From: Planctomycetota bacterium
GTDB taxonomy: Bacteria > Planctomycetota > Planctomycetia > Gemmatales > Gemmataceae
DNA: 64,000 nucleotides
Assembly: GCA_029777335.1 (NCBI GenBank)
Contig: JAKOSN010000172.1
Location: 1-64,000, forward strand
Direction of reading: 5' to 3'
The notes beneath the pieces were generated by a model. That model was not told the origin of the DNA and searched no databases. It saw only the letters and a list, made by a program, of their open reading frames with translations. Position numbers and translations under genes: made by a program. The stretch's first letter is position 1; each line of letters starts with the position of its first letter. Positions 52,343 to 60,641 of this stretch are shown here, piece after piece.

Positions 52343-53339
52343 CGCCCTGATCACAAGTTTTCAGCGCGTGGCGAGTCGTGGTCGGCTGGCTCATGCTTAC
52401 CTTTTCGTTGGCCCTTCCGGTATCGGCAAACGGCTCTTTGCGCTGGAACTGGCAAAAGCACTGCTCTGTGAAGGGCAGCATGACCAGTTCGAGGGATGTG
52501 ATCACTGCCCCGGATGTGCCTTGCTGGAGGCGGGGACGCACCCGGACTTTCTTCTGATGCAGAAACCGCCGGAAGACATGGAATTTCGCATTGCCCTGAT
52601 GCGTGAGATTCTGGATCGAATCTATCTCAAACCTGCTCGGGGGCGTGGCAAGGTGGCCATCCTCGATGACGCCGACGACCTCAACGACGAGGCAGCCAAT
52701 GCCTTCCTGAAAACGCTGGAGGAACCTCCGCCTGGATCGCTCCTGGTTCTCCTCGGCACCAGCACCGATCGGCAGTTACCCACCATTGTCTCCCGCTGCC
52801 AGGTTGTCCGCTTTGCCCCGCTTAGTGAAACCCTGGTTGACAAGGTCCTGGCCGAACAGGGGATTGACGATCCAACCCAGCGGCAGCGCCTTGCTGCTCT
52901 CAGCGAAGGATGTCCCGGAACTGCCCTGGCGCTGAGTGATCCTGCCCTGTGGGAATTCCGCAGGGATCTGATCCGCTGTCTGGCCACTCAACCCCTCCAG
53001 GGAGTGGAATTCTCCCGAAAGTGGATGGAATTCCTGGAAGAAGCTGGGAAGGAGAGCAAGCTCCAGCGTCGGCGCGCCGCGCTTTGTTTGCAGCTGCTCG
53101 TCTCACTCCTGCAAGATGCTCTCCGGTGCAGCGTTGGCAGTACGCCACGTGTGGCCAGTGCGGAGGAAACTGAGGTTCTCGTCGCCGTTGTGCACCGGAT
53201 TGGGACCGACCCGCTTCTGCGCCTGATTGAACGTACGCTCCAGGCCGACGAGCAGGTGGAGCGCTATCTCCAACTTGTCCTGATTCTGGAGGCGTTGATG
53301 GATGCGCTGACGCAAGGCCTGGAGCCCGCGCATCGTTAG
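52314..53339 (+). CDS. holB: DNA polymerase III subunit delta'
   Basis: It is 341 residues, starting from GTG 52314 with GGAGG 7 bases upstream inside tmk. The clamp-loader AAA+ fold has FVGPSGIGKR (Walker A region), a zinc knuckle ending CDHCPGC, LDDADDLNDEAANAFLKTLEEPP and a sensor-1-like TIVSRCQVVRF. It is part of the replication clamp loader. Confidence 0.93.
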   Translation: MSWQRVRGHDALITSFQRVASRGRLAHAYLFVGPSGIGKRLFALELAKALLCEGQHDQFEGCDHCPGCALLEAGTHPDFLLMQKPPEDMEFRIALMREILDRIYLKPARGRGKVAILDDADDLNDEAANAFLKTLEEPPPGSLLVLLGTSTDRQLPTIVSRCQVVRFAPLSETLVDKVLAEQGIDDPTQRQRLAALSEGCPGTALALSDPALWEFRRDLIRCLATQPLQGVEFSRKWMEFLEEAGKESKLQRRRAALCLQLLVSLLQDALRCSVGSTPRVASAEETEVLVAVVHRIGTDPLLRLIERTLQADEQVERYLQLVLILEALMDALTQGLEPAHR

Positions 53340-53407
53340 CGTGGAAATCGCTCTTGGCGCCGGGTTCTCGCGATGGTATGCCGCAGGGAGTTCAGGAGGA
53401 TTCGGTG

Positions 53408-53593
53408 ATGAAACGGCTCTGTCTGCTACTGGCGCTGCTCCTGCCGGGGTGCAGTACCGCCCCGGTGGCGGACTTCATGGATTTTGCCTTTCCCCCTGCC
53501 ATGCCCAGGCCCACTGATCCGCACTATGGCGGGGTTGGCACTCCCACAAGCCCCTCCCCTGCCCTCGGTGCGCCGCAGCCTCTCACTCCTTGA
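53408..53593 (+). CDS. Small proline-rich lipoprotein
   Basis: It is 61 residues; ATG 53408 follows CAGGAGG at 9 bases. A short leader ends in LLPGC, a good lipobox, leaving a mature chain rich in Pro, Ser and Gly. It lies 68 bp after holB and overlaps the 3' end of the convergent CHAD gene by 11 bp. The function is unknown. Confidence 0.7.
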   Translation: MKRLCLLLALLLPGCSTAPVADFMDFAFPPAMPRPTDPHYGGVGTPTSPSPALGAPQPLTP

Positions 53594-54575
53594 CAGAAGT
53601 TTGCCCCGCTGCCGGAGCGGGTGCCTGTTCCACCCTCGTTGTGGAGAACAGACAATCCAGAATCTTGCTCTCGTTCGCCTGCCAGTGTTCCCACCATTTG
53701 AGAAAGCGTTGGCGCTCTCGCGGTAAACGTCGGTTGTGAAAGCGGAGCAGGCTCTCAATCGCCGGTTGAAAGCGTTTCCAGTCCTGTGGCCACATGCGAC
53801 GATAACGATCCCGTATCGCGCCAAGGCGCAGGGAGGCAACGTGGCTATCGTTTGCGTGGCCGAGCATTTCCTGCATCTCTTCCACGGCGAGATAGATCTG
53901 GCTGCGAAAATGATCGGGGTAACAGTCGGCGAAGAGTTCCATGGCGTAGCGCAGCTGTTTGCCCAGGATGCGTACCTGGTGCAAATGGCTATAATCGTCG
54001 AGATCCCCGCGGGCAGCCCATTCGAGTTCCTTCAGCAATTCCTTCAAGGTTGCGTTGCCCAGCTCCACATAGGGCTTTCGGGCAGCCTCCGAACGATCCT
54101 CACGCAGATGCTCAAGCAGCGTTTCGATTGTTTTTTGCACGCGTTGCCCGTGATCTTCCCCTGCCTCGATCAGCTCTTTCTGCGCCTCCGCCCGCCAGCC
54201 TGCGGCGAAGCCTAGCAAAAAATCGAGGCCGGGTAGTTCCTTGGGATCGACCTGGCTCGCACGTTCTCGGAGGTCAAGCATCAGGACATCCCAGTCGCGC
54301 GCGGCGCCGGCAGCGCGGCGAAGTTTCTTCAGTTGCTGGCGCGCTTTGCGATGTGGTTTTTCCGGGAAAAGGGTGGCGAAGATGCGTAACGCGGCCCCCG
54401 CGCGGCGTGTGCCGACGCGCAGTTGATGAACATGCTCCACATCGCGGTCGGCCTCGCGCATCGCCAGGGGAAGAGCCGTGCGGATCACCTCGTAGCGTGC
54501 CTCAAGGATCTGGCGGGCCGCTGCGGCGACGGACATTTCGGGACGCAGATTTTTTACCCATTTTCCATCCGCCAT
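53583..54575 (-). CDS. CHAD domain protein
   Basis: It is 330 residues; ATG 54575. A helical CHAD domain spans nearly the full length, with the conserved basic/His segments VEHVHQLRVGTRRAGAALRIF and HLHQVRILGKQLRYAMELF. CHAD domains bind polyphosphate and often occur with CYTH or near polyphosphate genes; neither is present. Here it is the last gene after two dynamin-like GTPases, 47 bp downstream, so it may work with them. Confidence 0.92.
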   Translation of the reverse strand: MADGKWVKNLRPEMSVAAAARQILEARYEVIRTALPLAMREADRDVEHVHQLRVGTRRAGAALRIFATLFPEKPHRKARQQLKKLRRAAGAARDWDVLMLDLRERASQVDPKELPGLDFLLGFAAGWRAEAQKELIEAGEDHGQRVQKTIETLLEHLREDRSEAARKPYVELGNATLKELLKELEWAARGDLDDYSHLHQVRILGKQLRYAMELFADCYPDHFRSQIYLAVEEMQEMLGHANDSHVASLRLGAIRDRYRRMWPQDWKRFQPAIESLLRFHNRRLPRERQRFLKWWEHWQANESKILDCLFSTTRVEQAPAPAAGQTSVKE

Positions 54576-54622
54576 GGGGCAGAACCTCTTCGGCTGATTG
54601 TGCCTGTGCTGCCATGCGGCTG

Positions 54623-56494
54623 TCAGTGACCGTACATGGCACCAATGCTGGCTGCCTGCTCGCGCTGAGCCAGCCAGTTTGCCACTTCGCGCACCTCCCC
54701 CTGAAGTGCTGCAAGGTGTTTCCGTTCCTGAGCCAGCGCCTCATTCACGTCTGCGGGGATCGGGTTGTATACCTTCTTGAGTTCCGAGCGTAGTTTCTCC
54801 TCGACATGCCGCTGAAATTCGCTGCGAATCGCCGGCCAGCGCAGAGGCATGATCAGGGCGATCAGAATCTGAAAAAGAATCAGCACGACCAGAAGCACCA
54901 TCAGCGGTGTGAGATGATCGCTCCAACCAGGGTGATAGTCCCTCGCAAAAAAGATCAGATACAGCCAGTAGAACACGCTGGCCAGCAGAGCAAGCGGAGG
55001 AACCCAGTTGGCGAGCGCGACAAGCAGGGTTTGGGCCAGGCGCCTTCCGCCTTTGGGTTGCGTCCATTCACGCTGCACCTCGTCGAGCGCCTCGATCAGT
55101 GTCTGGGCGTGGCGCTGGCGCCAGTCGAGTTTTCCGGTGTTTTCCACCGGTTCGGTCAGCACACTCAACGGAAAACTCTGCGCATCGGCCTCAACCAGCA
55201 ATCGACTGGCCAGGGCCTTGCTGCGCGCATCCAGGGCGCGATTTCCTGCCACTTCACTACAGGCGCGCGTGAACTCTGCCAGATTCCACTGCAGCGGGGT
55301 CACTGCCGTTTCGCGTCCGCTGTTCAACCCGGGGAGCCGATCACGCAAGGTGCTCCCGACGTACTTGAGACGGTTGTACGTTTGCAGGTAGCCACTCATC
55401 AGGCCGGTGAAACGACGCTGACTTTCCAGGGCGAAGTGATGTTCGATCTCCTTCTGGTACGGTTCAAGCGTGTTGATCAGCACGTCCGCCACACTGGCCG
55501 CCTCCTCACGTAGAATCCGCGACCACGCAGCCTGCGTTCGGAGGCTGACATCCGTCAGATCAGGTGGCATCACCTCGTCAAGCGCATGATTGAGCGATTC
55601 GAGCAGCTGGCTTACTCCGCGCGCCTTGATGGCATCAATCTCCAGGCGTGAAAGCCCCTGTTCAAGCCATTGTACCAGGTCTTCGAACTGCTCTCCGTCG
55701 GGAAGCTCGGGGGGACGGGCTCCTGGTTTTCCCTCCCCGCTGGCTCGTGCTTCGACCAGATCGACCCACGATTGTGCACAGGTGCGAAAGACAACCGGGT
55801 TCTCAAACCCCTCCGAACGCAGATCGCGGAGCAAATCCTCGTCTGGTCGAACGCCAGTGGAACTGGCCTGAGTACACCGATCCCACTTGTTCAGGACAAA
55901 CGCAAACGCACGGCGCTTGCGTTGTTGCAGGAAGAGATCCCACCCCAGTTTATCGTGGTATTTCTCCTGCGAACCGACGTAGAGGACGATGTCGGCGACG
56001 GGGAGAACGTGCATCAGTTTTTCACGATTGGCGAGATCATTACTATCAAGATCCGGTGTGTCGACAATCACCTTGTGTTCCAATGCGGCACGATCGTGCG
56101 GAGCGAGGCGGCAGTGGCGGAGCGCGGGATCAAGACGATCAGGGCGAATAGTCTCGTGATAATAGACCACTGGATCGCGCGTGGTGGGGCGGGTGAACGA
56201 GGCCAGTGCCAGTGCCTGCTCGCCCGCAAGGGCGTTGAGCAGCGTCGATTTCCCGACCCCGGTTCCGCCCATGAGCACAATAATCAACAGGGGGCGATCA
56301 ACGTCGAGGTCCTCACTTTTGCGATGCAGATCGTTGGCGAGCCCCTCCAGAGTCGCGCGGGCCATGACGGAGAGTGGATAACGGTGCTTCCCGGCGAGCC
56401 ATTCACGCAGACTGCGTTCCAGGTGACGCAATCCAGGCGCCAGGGTCCGCAAGACTGGTTCTTCACGTTTCAGTTGCAGTATTTCCGTCGACAT
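54623..56494 (-). CDS. Dynamin-like GTPase with C-terminal membrane helices (second of pair)
   Basis: It is 623 residues; ATG 56494. G1 GGTGVGKST (76-84), G3 VDTPDLDS, G4 NKWD are all present. Long helical middle regions follow, then paired hydrophobic segments (about 488-545) and a coiled-coil tail. It starts 16 bp after its partner gene. Tandem dynamin-like GTPases in bacteria often form hetero-oligomers acting on membranes. The G domain is clear; membrane remodelling is inferred from architecture. Confidence 0.85.
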   Translation of the reverse strand: MSTEILQLKREEPVLRTLAPGLRHLERSLREWLAGKHRYPLSVMARATLEGLANDLHRKSEDLDVDRPLLIIVLMGGTGVGKSTLLNALAGEQALALASFTRPTTRDPVVYYHETIRPDRLDPALRHCRLAPHDRAALEHKVIVDTPDLDSNDLANREKLMHVLPVADIVLYVGSQEKYHDKLGWDLFLQQRKRRAFAFVLNKWDRCTQASSTGVRPDEDLLRDLRSEGFENPVVFRTCAQSWVDLVEARASGEGKPGARPPELPDGEQFEDLVQWLEQGLSRLEIDAIKARGVSQLLESLNHALDEVMPPDLTDVSLRTQAAWSRILREEAASVADVLINTLEPYQKEIEHHFALESQRRFTGLMSGYLQTYNRLKYVGSTLRDRLPGLNSGRETAVTPLQWNLAEFTRACSEVAGNRALDARSKALASRLLVEADAQSFPLSVLTEPVENTGKLDWRQRHAQTLIEALDEVQREWTQPKGGRRLAQTLLVALANWVPPLALLASVFYWLYLIFFARDYHPGWSDHLTPLMVLLVVLILFQILIALIMPLRWPAIRSEFQRHVEEKLRSELKKVYNPIPADVNEALAQERKHLAALQGEVREVANWLAQREQAASIGAMYGH

Positions 56495-56510
56495 GACTCA
56501 CCTGGTCCCG

Positions 56511-58358
56511 TCAGTTCGTCTCGCGCGAGGGGTGAATGAGTGTATGCAGCTGTTCCAGTGCCGGCGGGATGCGACGCAGAGCCGTCTGAAGTCTTTCAAA
56601 GGGAGATCCCCCGGTCGCTGGCCATTTCGCCAACCAGTCGGCGAGCGGACCGGAGATGTTTTCGGTCAGCAACCCCATCTGGCGCTGGCGCGTCAGCTCG
56701 CGTTGACTGTCCACGTACCCCTTCCCCAGCAGCTCCACCAGCTGATGCGACACCGAGGTTGCCACCGGAACCAGGAGCAGATCGCTCCAGAGCGGGCCGG
56801 GTGCCATGAGAGCCGCCATGATGGCGAGGGCGTCAATCCCAAACTTCACACCTCGCAAGGTATTCAGCATTGCGGGACGTTGCTCCAGTTGCTCGTAAAT
56901 GGCTCGCGCCGTGCGTTCTGTCTCGGTAGACAGCGACATCTGATAGGTCCGGTAACCCTGCTGAAACCGGTCGCGAATCTGGTCCGCCAACCCTGCGCTG
57001 GCAAACCCATTGGCAACATGGGCCCAGAGTTGATGGGTCGCTGCCTGCCGAGCCGCTTCCTTGCGCAACTGATCAATCCAACCCGTGAGCGCCTGCTCCA
57101 GCACGGGAAGTTCAGGAAGTCCCAGTCCCTCGGGCCGGCTCAGCGCCTTGCCGATTGCAGTCCTGAGCAGGCGATACGGGGTGCGCGCCAACCAGAGTAC
57201 CCCACTGATTGGCTTCCCCACCCCGGGGAGTTCAAGCAAATCCATCAAGCGCACCAGTGCTTCATCGAAGCCACGGAAGCGTTCGCTGCAGAGGTATTCC
57301 TGCTGATAGCGCTGGTTGTAATCGCCCTCTCCGCGCTGCACCAGGGCTCGCCAGTTCTCCAGTGCCGTCACATCGTGCCGGGCCACCGCCAGGAGGCGCT
57401 CATGGCTGCGCTGCAAGTAGCCAAGCGCACCAACAAGTGTCCGACGGCGGGCGCGGACCGGCGCATGGGTCAGCACCCCCACCTGATTGAGCAGGGGAAT
57501 TCGATAGCGCGCGGCCTGGTGGATGGGATCCTGGCGCTGGTCGGCCGTCAGATAGGGGACGGCCAGACAGTTCACCACCCCGGGCGGAAGATGACGCAAC
57601 ACCTCCTTGCGGAAGTGATCCAGCATGGGCTCGGCGTGTGCCTCCTTCATCTTGGTGAGGCACACGATCACAGGCTTCCCTGTTTGCAGAAGGAGGTAGA
57701 GGAACTGCGTCGGCACCTCATCGTTATAGCGCTCATCGGAGGTCACGTAGACCAGCACATCGGCGAGGGCCGTCACCTCGATCAGCCGAGCGAGATAGCC
57801 CTGACCGTTCTTGCCGTCGTGCGTGGATGCCGTCATGGCGGCCCAGGTGGTCATGTCGGGACAATCCCAGACGACCGCGTCCCTGAGCAGCTCAAATCCG
57901 GTGGGATCCGGAGGGACGCGCCGAACCTGGTAGATGTCGGCATCGATGCTGGAGGGCATCGGTTGTGGGGCGCGTTGGAGGGGCCCCAGAAAGCCCAGGT
58001 GTCCGGCCCAGTTCAAAGCGCCCGTGGCGGTGGTGTACACAATCGGATGCCGGGTAAATCCCGCCTGAGGGTTCGCCTCGGCACTGACCGTTCCCAGCAA
58101 GAGATTGGCGATTGTGCTTTTCCCGGCGCCGGCTCCTCCGATGACGGCAATGTGCAGAGGCATGGCCGGTTGTCGATCCAGTGCCGGGCCAATGCAGTTG
58201 CGCACCAGGGCGGCTGCCAGACGGAGTTCGCTGGTCTGGACTGCCTGTTCGACCGTGCCCAGGGTGCTCTCGCGCGTTCGGTGGCGGCTGTGTTCTTCCA
58301 GCCAGGTCAAATCTTCGGCGAGTTGGCTGGTCAACGCACGCTGGCTGAGTTGATCCAT
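56511..58358 (-). CDS. Dynamin-like GTPase (first of pair)
   Basis: It is 615 residues; ATG 58358 follows GGAGG. G1 GGAGAGKST (74-82); G3 WDCPDMTT; G4 reads CLTKMKE, with Thr in place of the usual Asn before Lys. A long helical region follows, with hydrophobic segments near 535-570 (IDALAIMAALMAPG, LLLVPVATSVSHQLV) that may insert in or lie on the membrane. It is longer and more divergent than small Era-like GTPases. It forms an operon with the next GTPase and probably thiO upstream and CHAD downstream. Confidence 0.83.
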   Translation of the reverse strand: MDQLSQRALTSQLAEDLTWLEEHSRHRTRESTLGTVEQAVQTSELRLAAALVRNCIGPALDRQPAMPLHIAVIGGAGAGKSTIANLLLGTVSAEANPQAGFTRHPIVYTTATGALNWAGHLGFLGPLQRAPQPMPSSIDADIYQVRRVPPDPTGFELLRDAVVWDCPDMTTWAAMTASTHDGKNGQGYLARLIEVTALADVLVYVTSDERYNDEVPTQFLYLLLQTGKPVIVCLTKMKEAHAEPMLDHFRKEVLRHLPPGVVNCLAVPYLTADQRQDPIHQAARYRIPLLNQVGVLTHAPVRARRRTLVGALGYLQRSHERLLAVARHDVTALENWRALVQRGEGDYNQRYQQEYLCSERFRGFDEALVRLMDLLELPGVGKPISGVLWLARTPYRLLRTAIGKALSRPEGLGLPELPVLEQALTGWIDQLRKEAARQAATHQLWAHVANGFASAGLADQIRDRFQQGYRTYQMSLSTETERTARAIYEQLEQRPAMLNTLRGVKFGIDALAIMAALMAPGPLWSDLLLVPVATSVSHQLVELLGKGYVDSQRELTRQRQMGLLTENISGPLADWLAKWPATGGSPFERLQTALRRIPPALEQLHTLIHPSRETN

Positions 58359-58424
58359 GATCCTCCATCCCCGTCGTCCGCCGGATCCTCGACCGACACT
58401 CCTGGGGATGGTACCAGAAGTTGT

Positions 58425-59552
58425 TCACCGGGTGAATGTGGCCTGGACGATCCCGTGGCGATCCAGGCGAAATTCGTCCAGTGGGAATGAGGGGGGCAAA
58501 CCACAAAGAAGTTCGCTCATTACCAGCGCGGTACCAGGAGAGAGTTGGATCCCAGCTCGATAGTGCCCCGCAGCCACAAAGACATTTTCCCACCCCGGGA
58601 CCGACCCAAGAAACGGTTTCTCATCCGGGCTACCCGGGCGGAGTCCCGCCCAGCAGCGCTCGAGCGGTGCGTGGGCAAGCGCCGGGACGAGGTTCAGGGC
58701 AAAACGGAGCAAGGACTGGATTCCCTGCGCGGTGGTCCGTTTATCGAACCCCGTGGCTTCTTCAGTGGACCCGATCAACACCCGGCCATCGGGACGAGGG
58801 ACGAGATAGCGTTTCCCCTGCTCGACAATCCGCGCAAGGAGCGGGGGTTGAGTCTGAAGCAGGGCGATCTGTCCTCGCACCGGATGAATCCCCGGACACC
58901 ATCCCAGCTGAGCAAGCAACCCCTCGCTCCAGGCACCGGCTGCGATCAGGTAGCGCTCCGCAGAGAAACGGCCTCGTTCAGTCATCACGCCAGTGATGCG
59001 CGCTCCGCTTTTTTCCCACCCCAGAACGGGACAGTGCGAGTGAATCACCACTCCCTGTTGACCACAAGCGGCAAGCAATGCCTTCAGGTGCCGAGGATTT
59101 CGCACCTGCGCCATCGCCGGCAGATAATAGGGATGCAACGGTCCGGGGCGCACGGCTGGTTCGAGAACCCCTAGCCTCTCTGCGGAGAGCGCTTCGTAGA
59201 CAATTCCCTGTCGCTGCCAGATCCCCTCGATGCCTGAACGTTCTTCCGCCTCGAGCAGTTCAATACCACCCCGACAATGATAGCCATTATCCAGCGCGGT
59301 CGTTTCGCGTAGCTCGGCACTGAGACGGGCAAAGAGAAGTGCGCTATGGGCGGCGAGAAGTTCCATCCCGGTGCGCGCCTGGTGGATTGTGGGCGCGGGA
59401 GGAAGAATCCCTGCTCCCGCCCAGGAGGATTCCTGCGCTGGTTCTGCACGGTCGAGTACCGTGACGCGCGCCTGCGCACGTCGTAAAAAACAGGCAGTTG
59501 TCAATCCTGTGACACCGCCACCCAGAATGAGAACGTCCGGATGCTGAGCCAT
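58425..59552 (-). CDS. thiO: Glycine oxidase / FAD-dependent amine oxidase
   Basis: It is 375 residues; ATG 59552. FAD dinucleotide-binding ILGGGVTGLTTACFLRR, SSWAGAGILPP, GGIELLEAE, and C-terminal CWAGLRPGSPDEKPFLG with AAGHYRAGIQLSPGTA, the pattern of ThiO. It oxidises glycine to the imine used in thiazole synthesis for thiamine. No other thi genes are in the window, so a broader D-amino-acid role is possible. Confidence 0.88.
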   Translation of the reverse strand: MAQHPDVLILGGGVTGLTTACFLRRAQARVTVLDRAEPAQESSWAGAGILPPAPTIHQARTGMELLAAHSALLFARLSAELRETTALDNGYHCRGGIELLEAEERSGIEGIWQRQGIVYEALSAERLGVLEPAVRPGPLHPYYLPAMAQVRNPRHLKALLAACGQQGVVIHSHCPVLGWEKSGARITGVMTERGRFSAERYLIAAGAWSEGLLAQLGWCPGIHPVRGQIALLQTQPPLLARIVEQGKRYLVPRPDGRVLIGSTEEATGFDKRTTAQGIQSLLRFALNLVPALAHAPLERCWAGLRPGSPDEKPFLGSVPGWENVFVAAGHYRAGIQLSPGTALVMSELLCGLPPSFPLDEFRLDRHGIVQATFTR

Positions 59553-59597
59553 AACCTTGTTATAGCAAACGCGCAGACGCTGGCATCCGACGAGTGG

Positions 59598-60311
59598 TCA
59601 ATGAGGATGCCCTGCGGGGAATGTAAACGTGAATCCGAGGAGGCTCCCCAGGGAATTGATACCCGCATTGCGCTCGGACATCCCCCCATCGGAGATGTGA
59701 ACGTAGCTCACCTCGAGATCGATCGACCAGTTCGGAGTCATCAAGAAGCGCAGTCCTGCTCCGCCCTGAAGATAGAACTCAACGGCCTGGCCCAGCGCAC
59801 GTTGGCCCAGGTTTTTGTAGCCATCGGAGTAGCACAATCCGCCCCCCAATTGAAGATAGGGCACCCATGCGCGGCCTGGTCCCACATTGTTGTACCGCAT
59901 CAGCACCGAGGGCCCTGTCACAATACTCGCAAAGCTATCGCTGACTGGCGCAACGTTGTACTCAAGAAGAGCCTCCCAGTTGCCGTCGAAGATGCCAAAG
60001 GAGGTGGTTGGGGAGGTCAGCATGTAGCCAAGGCGTCCCTTCATGCTGAGCATGTCAATTTCGGGAATCCCCGGACCGAGTTCGGTGGAATACAGAACCC
60101 CGACCAGCCCCTGTAAACTGAGATCGCCCTGGTGAAACCCCAGTGGCATCTTCGCATCCTGGTCGGATTCCATTGAGTGACAATCGACCTCGGCAAAGGG
60201 AACCCCAGGCGTCTCAGGAGCGTCGACGAAGGAAGGCTGGATCTGAGCCAATACTGGCTCAGTCGAAACGAAAACCAGAAGGATGCCCAGGAGGGAAACA
60301 CGCACAGACAC
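59598..60311 (-). CDS. Outer-membrane acyloxyacyl hydrolase, PagL-like
   Basis: It is 237 residues from GTG 60311, with GGAGGAGGGAG 6 bases upstream; the upstream GTG at 60344 is less likely. The signal peptide ends near VLAQ. The body is a beta-barrel with alternating hydrophobic strands. The end YVHISDGGMSERNAGINSLGSLLGFTF mirrors the PagL catalytic His-x-Ser and N-x-G-x-N segment. It would remove the 3-O-linked acyl chain from lipid A in the outer membrane. It stands upstream of thiO by 45 bp. Confidence 0.78.
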   Translation of the reverse strand: MSVRVSLLGILLVFVSTEPVLAQIQPSFVDAPETPGVPFAEVDCHSMESDQDAKMPLGFHQGDLSLQGLVGVLYSTELGPGIPEIDMLSMKGRLGYMLTSPTTSFGIFDGNWEALLEYNVAPVSDSFASIVTGPSVLMRYNNVGPGRAWVPYLQLGGGLCYSDGYKNLGQRALGQAVEFYLQGGAGLRFLMTPNWSIDLEVSYVHISDGGMSERNAGINSLGSLLGFTFTFPAGHPH

Positions 60312-60641
60312 AGAACGCTCCCTCCTCCACGCCGCTCTCCACACACCGCGTCAGCGGTCCGCCGGGGCGCCCTCCGTGAGGGAATTCCTCTCTCATTCAT
60401 CGGCCAGGGGAACGACCTTCTCTGATATTCGGTTTTTATCATCCTCGAAATTTGGGCTCGAAGCCGCAAACCTTGCCGCTCCGGCGCAGAACACTTCGAG
60501 GAAGCGGCAATCTGGAGACTCTCTCACCTCTGGGGAACTCAGGGGAGAAGCCGCGCGATTGCAGCACTGAGCAAAACCAGCTAGGGTAGTGATGCAGGGA
60601 GTGAACGCAGTTGCCTCGTCCCCCGGTGAGTTTGAGCACAG
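60312..60641. other. 330-bp gap with possible structured RNA element
   Basis: No gene. Two perfect helices interleave: CCTCGAA (60443-60449) with TTCGAGG (60495-60501), and TTGCCGCT (60473-60480) with AGCGGCAA (60503-60510). Crossing pairings would make a pseudoknot. It lies between divergent genes, so it may be leader RNA of the 60642 gene or operator DNA. Confidence 0.35.

Noticed and set aside
56493-58490. 665-codon plus-strand frame opposite the first GTPase
   Set aside because: Antisense to a complete GTPase with G1 and G3 motifs; no start signal or family match.
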